Shown: positions 1-7,016 of the stretch, piece by piece
Numbering within the stretch: the stretch's first letter is position 1
How the letters are laid out: every line of letters starts with the position of its first letter
Source of the DNA: an uncultured Eubacterium sp.
GTDB lineage: Bacteria > Bacillota > Clostridia > Lachnospirales > Lachnospiraceae
Assembly: GCA_910585745.1 (NCBI GenBank)
Contig: CAJUFM010000043.1
Location: 1-24,869 of the forward strand
Reading direction: 5' to 3'
DNA: 24,869 nucleotides
Notes under the pieces: model-generated
The model's input: only the letters and a program-made list of their open reading frames with translations
Database searches by the model: none
Told to the model about the DNA's origin: nothing
Made by a program: the position numbers and the translations under genes

Positions 1-73
1 CTGCGGGCCCGGCAGAGATTCTGATCTCTGCTTTAGTTATCATCCATCTCTCTTGCCATTGTTTCTCTGACAT
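1..73 (-). CDS. Possible truncated CDS running off the left edge
   Basis: An open frame of 24 codons starts at an ATG at 73-71 and is still open at base 1; it begins MSEKQWQERW and contains a second ATG at 43. Upstream in-frame stops lie just before the first ATG, so the gene cannot start earlier. It sits directly behind a sigma-28-type promoter (80-108) whose expected transcription start is close to base 73, so the first ATG would be nearly leaderless; the ATG at 43 has only a weak purine stretch (AAGAGAG) before it. The product is not recognised. In this context it could be the next flagellar or flagellin-modification gene, but that is a guess, and a short frame like this can occur by chance. 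Confidence 0.3.
   Translation of the reverse strand, partial: MSEKQWQERWMITKAEIRISAGPA
12..31. repeat. Perfect 8-bp inverted repeat at window edge
   Basis: GCAGAGAT, a 4-nt spacer, then ATCTCTGC. It lies inside the possible truncated reading frame and has no proper T-run on either side, so it is not a convincing terminator. The function is unknown. Confidence 0.4.
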
Positions 74-79
74 TATATA

Positions 80-108
80 TATCGGACTTTTTTATATCTA
101 CTTAACCC
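80..108 (-). promoter_or_regulatory. Putative sigma-28-type promoter firing out of the window
   Basis: On the minus strand GGGTTAA (108-102) is followed after 16 nt by CCGATA (85-80). The CCGATA core is the -10 element of flagellar sigma-28/sigma-D promoters (Bacillus consensus TAAA, 14-16 nt, CCGATAT; here CCGATAT is complete). The same composite motif precedes flaG and flgM in this window, which supports it as real. It lies 55 nt beyond the neuC stop, and the stretch 31-163 is otherwise AT-rich without a clear terminator for neuC. Transcription would start near 73 and proceed leftwards. Confidence 0.6.
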
Positions 109-163
109 CTAAATTTTTTTTTAATTAAAAGTAGTGAGGTATACGTCCAACTGACCTGAGTCT

Positions 164-1312
164 TTAGGACAAATCCACAAACCTCTTTTGTACCTCGCAG
201 GTCCAGACTTCTTCCTGATCCAGGATCTGCAGAAATTTTTCTGTACTGTTCCCAAGTCCAAAATTGTGGCACTGGATGGCATATTCATCGGTCCTGCGGA
301 TCGCCTCCGTGATCTCATCTACGCACTCTTCCACATGCTGGACATTTTTCAGGGTGTCCTGGTCATATCTCCCCTCCTGTCTCGTGCCGATATCCACGGC
401 AGGTACACCATATATCCCGCTTTCCCGGATGCCGGCGCTGGAATTTCCAATGATAAACCGGGCATGGCGGAGCAGGGTCAGAAAATACTCAAACCGCAGC
501 GAAGGATACACGGAAAAATGCTCTTCTTCATCCAGCTTACGGACATTTTCCAGGATGATCTCCGTCCCCAAATCGTTATTAGGATAGATCACAATATAAT
601 TTTTCCCAGAAATGCGCAGGGCTTCAATCACCCGTTTAATGTGCTCTCCCAGCTGCGGCACCTCGGTGGTGACCGGGTGATACATAAAGATGGCATACTC
701 CTCAAAGCCGATATCATAGTATGCCTTTGCTTCTTCCAAAGAAGGAAGATGGTTTCCCAGCATAATGTCTATATCCGGTGACCCGATCACAAAGATATGT
801 TTTTCACTTTCCCCCAGCTGAATGATCCTCTTTTTTGCCTCTTCATTACACACAAAATGCAGATGAGCAAATTTAGAGACGGCATGGCGGATGGAATCAT
901 CAATGGTTCCCGATATTTCTCCCCCCTCGATATGTGCCACAAGAATATTATTCAAAGCTCCTGTGATGGCGCCTGCCAGCGCGTCGATGCGGTCGCCGTG
1001 TACAACGATCATATCCGGTCTCACCTGCGCTGTATAGGGAGCAAGATTGGTCATTACCACGCCAAGATTATAACTCATATCATCGGTATGCTGCTGGCCA
1101 AAAGCCACATGCACATTCTCATACCGGTCCTTGAGCACCTCTCGGTATGTGCTCCCATACTGGGAGAGCAGATGCATTCCTGAAACGTAAATAAATACCT
1201 CATACCGGTCCGAGCGGTCCATGGTCTTCATAAGTGATTTGATCTTACCATAATCTGCCCTGGTACCAGTAATAAATAAAATCCTTCTGGGAGGATTCTG
1301 TTCTTTTCTCAT
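164..1312 (-). CDS. neuC: UDP-N-acetylglucosamine 2-epimerase (hydrolysing), NeuC/LegG type
   Basis: A 382-residue protein of the UDP-GlcNAc 2-epimerase family. NeuC-type members convert UDP-GlcNAc (or its diacetamido derivative in LegG) to free ManNAc-type sugar, the committed cytoplasmic step of sialic or legionaminic acid synthesis. Visible motifs: N-terminal TGTRADYG (15-22), HGDRIDA (105-111), HIEGGE (127-132) followed by DDSIRHA (138-144), YHPVTTE (211-217) and SSAGIRESGIYGVPAVDIG (291-309), the UDP-binding C-terminal signature. Length is normal for the family. The ATG overlaps the stop of the preceding 75-residue gene by 4 nt (ATGA), so translation is probably coupled. Its place in a flagellar operon beside a Maf-like gene suggests the sugar is used to glycosylate flagellin. 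neuB- and neuA-type partners are not in the window. NeuC and LegG cannot be separated by eye. Confidence 0.9.
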   Translation of the reverse strand: MRKEQNPPRRILFITGTRADYGKIKSLMKTMDRSDRYEVFIYVSGMHLLSQYGSTYREVLKDRYENVHVAFGQQHTDDMSYNLGVVMTNLAPYTAQVRPDMIVVHGDRIDALAGAITGALNNILVAHIEGGEISGTIDDSIRHAVSKFAHLHFVCNEEAKKRIIQLGESEKHIFVIGSPDIDIMLGNHLPSLEEAKAYYDIGFEEYAIFMYHPVTTEVPQLGEHIKRVIEALRISGKNYIVIYPNNDLGTEIILENVRKLDEEEHFSVYPSLRFEYFLTLLRHARFIIGNSSAGIRESGIYGVPAVDIGTRQEGRYDQDTLKNVQHVEECVDEITEAIRRTDEYAIQCHNFGLGNSTEKFLQILDQEEVWTCEVQKRFVDLS

Positions 1313-1536
1313 CGCTTCTTCATCTCCACCAGTTCATGTTGTATAATATCTGCTGCAAGGATATAATCCTCCACCTCAAGGGCGTCAAACAACGGATCGA
1401 TAAACTCTTTCCACTCTGAAACCAGGCCTATGTACGGCGCCAGCTCCATGATCTGTTTCATCCCTTCCTCACTCCGCTCCTGATAAAAACAGTCTGCCAA
1501 TAAGGTCAATTTTTCTTTCAATTCTTCTTGATTCAT
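1309..1536 (-). CDS. Small acidic helical protein of unknown function between maf and neuC
   Basis: A 75-residue protein that I do not recognise. It is acidic, without signal peptide or membrane segment, and looks entirely alpha-helical: an amphipathic N-terminus (MNQEELKEKLTLLADCFY), a middle stretch with WKEFIDPLFDALE, and a Lys/Arg tail. It is a real gene by context: its ATG overlaps the stop of the Maf-like gene by 4 nt (1533-1536), its stop overlaps the neuC start by 4 nt (1309-1312), and an AAGGAG ribosome binding site stands 8 nt before the start. Being coupled between a putative flagellin glycosyltransferase and a sugar epimerase, it may be an adaptor or chaperone of flagellin glycosylation. 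That role is inferred from position only. Confidence 0.75.
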   Translation of the reverse strand: MNQEELKEKLTLLADCFYQERSEEGMKQIMELAPYIGLVSEWKEFIDPLFDALEVEDYILAADIIQHELVEMKKR

Positions 1537-3122
1537 TTTTCTGTCTCCTTACTGCCAATCTTCTTATGGATCTCGTCATAGACATAGTCCACTGCCAGTC
1601 TAAAACGCTCTTTCCGCTCCGGCACATCTTTCAGATATCTCATATATCCGATCACCAGATCCATTGCCGGTATGTTATGGTAATCCGTTTCAAAAAAAGT
1701 CTTCCTGTAACCGTTGCGCTTTATTTTCTCTATGTCTGTAATCATTCTTTTCCAATCGGCCATAATCCCCTGATATTCTTTCTCCGAGATCTTAACCCGC
1801 TCATCTGAGACAACATCTGAAAAAGAGCTTTGGTGTTCCGGCAGCTGATCAATCACCTCCTGAAGGGACATCTGAACCGAACCACGAATTTTTGCCCCTC
1901 CCTCGGTGGCATTGATCACCACACGGTCAGAAGGCAGAAGGTCGATCATTTCCTCAAACCACTCCCGGAATTTCTCCCAGTCCATACGGGTGTATACCAT
2001 TCCCCCGTAATACCCTTCCGTCAGGCTCGCCTTTTCTTCTACAAAACCTTCATCTCTGCCGTCCGTATGACTTTTTTTATCTTCTGAATAAGCCAGATCC
2101 TGTCCCACGAGCACGATCTGTTTTGTTCCCAGTTCTGTAAGAGCGGCAAAAATTCCAGCAGCGATACCAAACTGGGCCGGTATCTTCGCCACCTCGATGC
2201 CCTGCTTTTCAAAAATGATCCTCACCGACTTGTGGTCATACCCAAACACTTTAATGCCGGTAAGATTTTTGATAATTTCGTGTTTGGTGTTGCTTGAAAC
2301 CAGATAGGGAATGTCAAAACTTCCCGGCTCTTCAAAACAATTCATATTTTTTATGCCATCCGTAGAGGCCACCAGATCCGGGACAATTCCCGCCTTCAGC
2401 AATGTCGGCAGCGCCGCATCCGCACAAAACAGATATGCCCTTTGATCGATCTGTCTGAGAACCTCCATGTTTTTTTTCAGGGAAGGCCCCGCCGCCACCA
2501 TGATCACTGGTATATCCGGATCCCAGTATTTTGCCAGCCTCGCCAAAGGGACCCCGTCTTTCATATAGGGGATATTATCTATAATATTTGCCAGCATGGC
2601 TTCCATATGTCTCTGGATCGCCCCCTGGGTAAATCCCATGGCATCACACACCAGCTGGCACACATCCATAAGCATTTTATACTCTTCCTGGTAACGTGCC
2701 AGATATCCTGGATGGGTAAGCACCGCTGTGGTCTCCACACAGTCGTCATTAAGGATATCTGTTATTACATCACGCAGTGGAATCCACTGATCCTCCCCCC
2801 CATACAGAATATATAATTTCTGCTCGTCCCGAAATTTAGCAAATAAAGGGGATTGGCGGACCTCCTGGAAAATAGCAGGATCCGGCTCGTACACCAGCAC
2901 ATACCCCGGTACTTTCCTTAACAGCTGAAGCACGATATGGCAGTCTCCCAAACCAAAAAGAACTACATTTTCCACTCGTTCCTCCACATAACGATCTGCC
3001 CAGCGCTCCGCCGCGTAACGCCCATTGTAACTGCTTCCCAACCGGAAGGTCTCCGCTCCGCGGTGTACCACTGGAACCAGTCCCCCATCCAATGCCTGTA
3101 CTAACTCACATATGCTCTTCAT
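1533..3122 (-). CDS. Maf-type motility accessory factor (DUF115/MptE-like), putative flagellin glycosyltransferase
   Basis: A 529-residue cytoplasmic protein of the Maf/DUF115 family; in other bacteria Maf proteins transfer pseudaminic, legionaminic or related acids to Ser/Thr of flagellin. The N-terminal part has a Rossmann-like stretch ENVVLFGLGDCH (51-62) and VYEPDP (78-83). The MptE-like core starts with IPVIMVAAGPSL (204-215), continues with CADAALPTLLKAGIVPDLVASTDG (233-256) and ends with GQDLAYSEDKKSHTDG (340-355). The helical C-terminus is typical. I chose ATG at 3122 because AGGAGTGGAG stands just upstream; a GTG at 3233 overlapping the previous stop would add 37 unconserved-looking residues. 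Together with neuC it suggests glycosylated flagellin; the acceptor is not in the window. Confidence 0.85.
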   Translation of the reverse strand: MKSICELVQALDGGLVPVVHRGAETFRLGSSYNGRYAAERWADRYVEERVENVVLFGLGDCHIVLQLLRKVPGYVLVYEPDPAIFQEVRQSPLFAKFRDEQKLYILYGGEDQWIPLRDVITDILNDDCVETTAVLTHPGYLARYQEEYKMLMDVCQLVCDAMGFTQGAIQRHMEAMLANIIDNIPYMKDGVPLARLAKYWDPDIPVIMVAAGPSLKKNMEVLRQIDQRAYLFCADAALPTLLKAGIVPDLVASTDGIKNMNCFEEPGSFDIPYLVSSNTKHEIIKNLTGIKVFGYDHKSVRIIFEKQGIEVAKIPAQFGIAAGIFAALTELGTKQIVLVGQDLAYSEDKKSHTDGRDEGFVEEKASLTEGYYGGMVYTRMDWEKFREWFEEMIDLLPSDRVVINATEGGAKIRGSVQMSLQEVIDQLPEHQSSFSDVVSDERVKISEKEYQGIMADWKRMITDIEKIKRNGYRKTFFETDYHNIPAMDLVIGYMRYLKDVPERKERFRLAVDYVYDEIHKKIGSKETEK

Positions 3123-3229
3123 ATTTTCTCCACTCCTGCATATTCGTATCTTACCGCCACTGGCGGCATAAACAATGAATAACGAACGTATGGAAGCCTG
3201 CATATATCCTCGCAGCTTCCATACTGAAA
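3123..3229 (-). repeat. Leader of the Maf-like gene with two small hairpins
   Basis: The 107-nt gap between the FliT-like stop and the preferred Maf start holds two inverted repeats: GGAAGC-(C)-TGC paired with GCAGCTTCC (3192-3201 with 3212-3220, one bulge) and CCGCC/GGCGG around a 3-nt loop in the middle of the gap. Neither is followed by a T-run in the transcript, so they are not terminators. No promoter motif is convincing. If translation instead began at the GTG at 3233, this stretch would be coding. Confidence 0.4.
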
Positions 3230-3724
3230 TCACTTCGTTTGATTAAAAAAATAGGACTGATCCGGTTTGTGTGCTTCCGCCATATTCTGATAATAACTGG
3301 ATACTGTCTTATTACTTATATTAAATTCTCTTATATTTTTTCTCTGATTGGCAAGATATATTTTAAAATGTCCACTGTTCTGATGTTCCAATGCCTGAAT
3401 CTGAATTCCCAGTTCAGACACCTCTCCGATCAGTTGCTGCATCTGCTGAATCTGCTCTTTATACGCCATCCGGTTCGCCATAATTTCTTTTTCTACATGT
3501 TTGAACAGCGTATCAAAGCCTTCATCCATCCGGTTGATCTCATCAATCTGATCTCCCTTTTCTTCTATGGTCCTGGTAAATTCATCCGGATCCATCTCCT
3601 CATCCTTTAATAAACTCTCCTGCTTTTTTGTCTTTTCCAGCAAGAATAGAAGAATCTGCTTTTTCCGCTTCAAAGAGTCTACCATCATATTTACATAGAC
3701 GCTGTTCTCGTTCTGTCTCTCCAT
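3230..3724 (-). CDS. FliT-like flagellar chaperone candidate (coiled-coil protein)
   Basis: A 164-residue soluble protein, rich in Lys, Glu and Gln, predicted helical: a long N-terminal helix (YVNMMVDSLKRKKQILLFLLEKTKKQ) and a second helical stretch with IQQMQQLIGEVSELGIQIQALE. No catalytic motif is visible. Position directly after fliS is where FliT, the export chaperone of FliD, is encoded in related clusters, and the helical design agrees, but sequence identity to FliT is not obvious and the protein is longer than typical FliT (about 110-120 residues). The start is uncertain: ATG at 3724 has GGATG upstream, while a GTG at 3751 shares its first base with the fliS stop (TAGTG) and would give 173 residues. 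The C-terminal part is Asn/Gln/Tyr-rich. Confidence 0.65.
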   Translation of the reverse strand: MERQNENSVYVNMMVDSLKRKKQILLFLLEKTKKQESLLKDEEMDPDEFTRTIEEKGDQIDEINRMDEGFDTLFKHVEKEIMANRMAYKEQIQQMQQLIGEVSELGIQIQALEHQNSGHFKIYLANQRKNIREFNISNKTVSSYYQNMAEAHKPDQSYFFNQTK

Positions 3725-3750
3725 CTGTTCACATCCAATCGATTTATTCA

Positions 3751-4128
3751 CTAATTACCTACCCTGTTCAGACGCATAACTTCCTTCCATGTATCCCGCA
3801 TCTCCCGGATATACTTCAAGGCATCCTCCACGATCTCAATATCCTTTTTCATATTTGCTTCTACCAGCCGACGGTAAATATAATCATATACGCGCTCAAA
3901 ATCCTCCCAGACCTTATACTTATGATCCAGTGTAGCCCGAAGCTCCGTTATGATCGCCTGTGCTTTTTTGAGATTGATATTTGCCTTTTCATAGTCCTTT
4001 TTTTCAATGGCAACAATCCCTATATTACAGAACTTGATCGCTCCTTCATATAACATCAATGTAAGTTCAGCCGGTGTTGCCGTCATAACTGCATTTTTCT
4101 GATAGGCATTCGCGAAGTTCGTGTCCAT
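3751..4128 (-). CDS. fliS: Flagellin export chaperone FliS
   Basis: A 125-residue FliS. FliS binds the C-terminal helices of flagellin in the cytoplasm, prevents premature polymerisation and delivers it to the export gate; in Bacillus it also helps FliW-flagellin partner switching. The N-terminus with ATPAELTLMLYEGAIKF (residues 17-33) is the family signature, followed by the helical bundle with KKAQAIITELRATLD. Length is typical. AGGAG stands 6 nt before the ATG. It follows fliD across a 95-nt gap with a strong hairpin and precedes the FliT-like gene with almost no gap. Confidence 0.96.
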   Translation of the reverse strand: MDTNFANAYQKNAVMTATPAELTLMLYEGAIKFCNIGIVAIEKKDYEKANINLKKAQAIITELRATLDHKYKVWEDFERVYDYIYRRLVEANMKKDIEIVEDALKYIREMRDTWKEVMRLNRVGN

Positions 4129-4153
4129 ATGAATCTCCTTTTCTCATTACTAC

Positions 4154-4191
4154 CACATAAAGAGCAAGAGAAAATTCTTGCCCTTTACGTG
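4154..4191 (-). repeat. 16-bp stem-loop between fliD and fliS
   Basis: In the minus-strand transcript the arms (4191-4176 and 4169-4154) pair over 16 positions, 14 Watson-Crick and 2 G-U, around a 6-nt loop AUUUUC. There is no U-run after it, so it is not an intrinsic terminator. A smaller AT-rich inverted repeat (TATGAA, 4 nt, TTCATA) lies at 4192-4207 just upstream. The pair occupies most of the fliD-fliS gap and may act in RNA processing or stability. Confidence 0.75.
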
Positions 4192-4223
4192 TATGAATAT
4201 GTTCATAAAATATTAACCTTAAT

Positions 4224-6482
4224 TTAGAAACCTCCAAACAAACTACCCAGAGAGTTCTGCTGGGACTGCAGTTTCGCAAGTGCGGTCTCCATCGCTGTGA
4301 ATTTCTTATAATACATTTCTTCCATGGAAGCCAGACGATCTTCCCAGCTCTTGATATCTTTTTCGTACTGTTTGAGATCATCCTTCATCTTAATATCATT
4401 ATAGAAGGTCAGGGCGCTGCTCATTTTATTACCTGCCATCTTCTTACTCATTGTATCCTTAAGATTACCAAAGATACCTGTGAGTACATTGATCACTGTA
4501 TCTGGATCATCTGCCAGTGCTATTTTCAGCTTATCATCTTTGTCGGCATAGACAGCATCGTCTTTGTCTCCATAGATATGAAGCAGACCGCCTTCAAGAT
4601 AATCTGTAGAAGTCATGATACCAAAGCTGGCAAGGGAATAGGTCTTCCCTTCATAGGTCACCTGGCTCATCATCGCACTGCGCATTCCTGAAACGATTCC
4701 GTCCAGCGTTGAATCATTGCGGAATAAAGATCCTTTGATCTTATCCTCCCAGAGTTTGATGTCATCATCCGACATCTCCTTTTTCTGCTCACTTGTAAGC
4801 GGTTCATAACCTTTCGCAGAATCCGCGTCAAGAAGTGCATTCATTTCCTTCACAATCTCATTGTAATCTTTCAGGAAATTCTTTACAGAATTATATACGC
4901 TGTCCACATCATTAGAGATTGAGAAAGTAATTGGCTCATCCGTCTTTGTAAGACCTGTCAGAGAAATCTCCAGACCATTGGCAGAGACTACAGAAGATGA
5001 AGAAGTCATCTCCGCACCATTCAGTATGATCTTACTGTCAGAAGCCGCGATCAATGCCATACCAGAAGGAATGGTAGAATTAGAGGAATCATTTGCTCCA
5101 CCGTTTACGCTTACCGTTCCGTCTGCTGCAACAGAAATGTCAGCCAAGCCCAGACCGCTCAATGCCGATCCGGAAAGGGTCTCATAGCGATCGGTAATAG
5201 AAGCATATTTGCTCGCTTCTGTAGCAACAGCTGCCTTCACACTGTCCTCGGTGAAAGTAGTTGTTCCATCAAAGCCCTGAGCTCCTTCTTTATAATATTT
5301 TTCTTTCGCCACTACTGCCAACGCTTCAACATCCGCTGTTGTCTTTCCAGCAAATGCTGCTGCATCTATATCCAGTTTCACATCACTGTCTGTGCTGATC
5401 TTCGTATTGACAAAGCTGGTCGTATCCGCATCTGCTTTTTTAGCTACTTCTTTATCCAGCTCTTCCTTTGCTGCCCAGTCGATATATTCCTCCTTGGTCA
5501 TATTCTCCACACCAAGTTTTTCTTTATCTTCCTGAGTCATTATATCAAAGGCATCACCATATTTTTTTGCCAAAGTCTCTTTCACTGTTCCATCATCATT
5601 ATAATAATTGGATTTAAGACTTTCTTCTGCCTTTGTCTTATATGAATCGTAATTCTCACCATAGAGTTTTGCTTTCATATAAGTTGCAGCAGCAGTATTT
5701 GCCGCTTCTTTCTTTGTATCATAAGCTGCTTTGGAAAGAGCATCCAATGCCTTGTTATAGGCTTCTGTACCTACAGCAGCATTCTGGAGCTGATCCATCG
5801 CCTCGTCTACGATCTTTTTATTAGCACTGGACATACCGCTGTAACCTACAGCATTGCGGAGAGCTTCCCGTCCGCTTACTTCTGCGGAAGAAATACCGGA
5901 AGTAGAAATAGAAAAAGCATTTTCCAGTCCACTGTCCTTGCTGTCGATAAAAAATCTCTTTTGTTTTGTATCATAATTGGCAGACAGACCCGCCTCCCCC
6001 AGTGCATTCGTAAAGTCTTGGATCGTCGTATCCGCTGTGACAGCAAATTTTTTCGTCTTATCACCATTGGTGATGGTGATCTCTTTATTCAGCAGGGAAG
6101 GATCAATCTCTGTCAGCTTTGTATCCACAGAATCTGCATTGATCTTTGCTCCTGTCAAGTGCTGGGAAGTCGCAATATTTTTAATCTCCAATGTATAACT
6201 TCCATTAGCCGCCTTATTGGTTGCCGTGACACTCGCTTTTGAAGAATCCGACACAGACGTCTTTTTCGTCATATAAGAAGACTGCAGCTGAAGCTTTGAC
6301 ACGTGCTCATTATAAAGTTTGAGTAACTTTGTATTTAATTCTGCCCACTTGGTCTGCTTCCATTCAAGCTTGGTTTTCTGTCTTTCTACTTTTGTTTTCT
6401 TCAAGCTCTGTGCTGACATCAGCGCTCCAACAATAGCCTCTGTGTCAAGTCCCGAAGAAAGACCGCTCATACGAATTGGCAT
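4224..6482 (-). CDS. fliD: Flagellar filament cap protein FliD
   Basis: A 752-residue FliD (HAP2), the cap that guides flagellin insertion at the growing filament tip. The N-terminal signature MPIRMSGLSSGLDTEAIV and the helix with KKTKVERQKTKLEWKQTKW mark the FliD N-domain (about 1-110). The C-domain (about 500-740) contains VYNSVKNFLKDYNEIVKEMN, GIMTSTDYLEGGLLHI and a terminal coiled coil ending LASMEEMYYKKFTAMETALAKL. The middle (about 200-450) is an Ala/Lys/Asp-rich insertion with many DTKK/KEEA-type stretches, making the protein much longer than the roughly 470 residues of enterobacterial FliD; such surface domains are hypervariable. AGGAGGA stands 7 nt before the ATG; only 22 nt separate it from flaG. 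Confidence 0.96.
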   Translation of the reverse strand: MPIRMSGLSSGLDTEAIVGALMSAQSLKKTKVERQKTKLEWKQTKWAELNTKLLKLYNEHVSKLQLQSSYMTKKTSVSDSSKASVTATNKAANGSYTLEIKNIATSQHLTGAKINADSVDTKLTEIDPSLLNKEITITNGDKTKKFAVTADTTIQDFTNALGEAGLSANYDTKQKRFFIDSKDSGLENAFSISTSGISSAEVSGREALRNAVGYSGMSSANKKIVDEAMDQLQNAAVGTEAYNKALDALSKAAYDTKKEAANTAAATYMKAKLYGENYDSYKTKAEESLKSNYYNDDGTVKETLAKKYGDAFDIMTQEDKEKLGVENMTKEEYIDWAAKEELDKEVAKKADADTTSFVNTKISTDSDVKLDIDAAAFAGKTTADVEALAVVAKEKYYKEGAQGFDGTTTFTEDSVKAAVATEASKYASITDRYETLSGSALSGLGLADISVAADGTVSVNGGANDSSNSTIPSGMALIAASDSKIILNGAEMTSSSSVVSANGLEISLTGLTKTDEPITFSISNDVDSVYNSVKNFLKDYNEIVKEMNALLDADSAKGYEPLTSEQKKEMSDDDIKLWEDKIKGSLFRNDSTLDGIVSGMRSAMMSQVTYEGKTYSLASFGIMTSTDYLEGGLLHIYGDKDDAVYADKDDKLKIALADDPDTVINVLTGIFGNLKDTMSKKMAGNKMSSALTFYNDIKMKDDLKQYEKDIKSWEDRLASMEEMYYKKFTAMETALAKLQSQQNSLGSLFGGF

Positions 6483-6504
6483 AACTTATTCCTCCTTTTT
6501 CTTT

Positions 6505-6933
6505 CTATCTCTTCTCATCCACTAAGATACCAGCCATCTCCCACATCTTCTGAAGCATATCCAGTGATTTTTCCGGAGGAATCTCACGAACCACTTCATT
6601 GGTGTCGGAATTGATAACCTTAATGGACACCCTGTTGGTTTTCTTATGATAAGAATATTCACAGCGAGTATGTTCCATTCTCAGATTCGCTCTTTTCACT
6701 GCGTCATCCATCGTAGCCTCGCTTGGTGCATGCTCTCTCTGCTGATCGCCTCCTTGCTGTTCAGCATTTCCCTTTGCCTCCGCTGGTATCGGCTGTGATG
6801 TTTTCGGAACCGCATTCGTCATCGTATGACTGGTATGCATCTCCTCTGTTTTTACCGGCTTCGGCGCACTCACTTTAGCAGCCTCTGCCGAACTAAAATT
6901 TGAATTTACATTTGATATTTTTTCTAATTCCAT
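6505..6933 (-). CDS. flaG: FlaG-family flagellar protein
   Basis: A 142-residue protein with a disordered, Lys/Ala/Gln/Glu-rich N-terminal half and a conserved C-terminal FlaG domain: NRVSIKVINSDTNEVVREIP followed by PPEKSLDMLQKMWEMAGILVDEKR. FlaG proteins influence filament length; the biochemical role is not settled. I chose ATG at 6933 because GGAGG stands 8 nt upstream; an in-frame start at 6963 would add ten residues read through that ribosome binding site. It is the first gene of an operon with fliD, fliS and the glycosylation genes, about 45 nt downstream of a sigma-28-type promoter. The ribosome binding site lies in a CsrA-like site (6939-6952). Confidence 0.9.
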   Translation of the reverse strand: MELEKISNVNSNFSSAEAAKVSAPKPVKTEEMHTSHTMTNAVPKTSQPIPAEAKGNAEQQGGDQQREHAPSEATMDDAVKRANLRMEHTRCEYSYHKKTNRVSIKVINSDTNEVVREIPPEKSLDMLQKMWEMAGILVDEKR

Positions 6934-6938
6934 TTCTA

Positions 6939-6952
6939 ACACCTCCATGTGT
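6939..6952 (-). promoter_or_regulatory. Possible CsrA-binding site over the flaG ribosome binding site
   Basis: The transcript reads ACACAUGGAGGUGU. It contains ACAUGGAGGU, which fits the core ACANGGANGU of CsrA targets, and the ends ACAC and GUGU can pair to present AUGGAG in a hairpin loop, the usual CsrA layout. The GGAGG is the flaG Shine-Dalgarno sequence. Since csrA is the last gene of the operon just upstream, control of flaG-fliD translation by CsrA is plausible but unproven; GGAGG alone would fit part of the motif by chance. Confidence 0.45.
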
Positions 6953-6986
6953 ATCATATGCAAACTTCAACCGTTCTTACTGAGAT

Positions 6987-7016
6987 TATCGGCATAAAAA
7001 AAGGAAAAGTTAACCC
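6987..7016 (-). promoter_or_regulatory. Sigma-28-type promoter of the flaG-fliD-fliS operon
   Basis: GGGTTAA (7016-7010), a 17-nt spacer, then CCGATA (6992-6987), within GCCGATAA, an exact match to the sigma-28 -10 consensus. Transcription should start near 6980, giving a leader of about 45 nt to the flaG ATG. The -35 part lies within the 3' arm of the csrA terminator and the terminator T-run forms most of the spacer. Confidence 0.8.

Noticed and set aside
12..31. Inverted repeat at the left edge as a terminator
   Set aside because: There is no T-run on the minus strand, and on the plus strand only TTTAGTT follows; no plus-strand gene ends there within the window.
72..100. TATAAT at 72-77 as a vegetative promoter
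   Set aside because: No TTGACA-like sequence stands 17 nt upstream; the overlapping CCGATAT with GGGTTAA explains the site better.
1752..1799. GGGTTAA with a nearby CCGAT inside the Maf-like gene as a further sigma-28 promoter
   Set aside because: The spacing is far too long (over 30 nt) and it lies inside coding sequence, so it is a chance match.
3123..3233. N-terminal extension of the Maf-like protein from a GTG at 3233
   Set aside because: The GTG overlaps the upstream stop, but the added 37 residues do not resemble the family, and the ATG at 3122 has a much better ribosome binding site.
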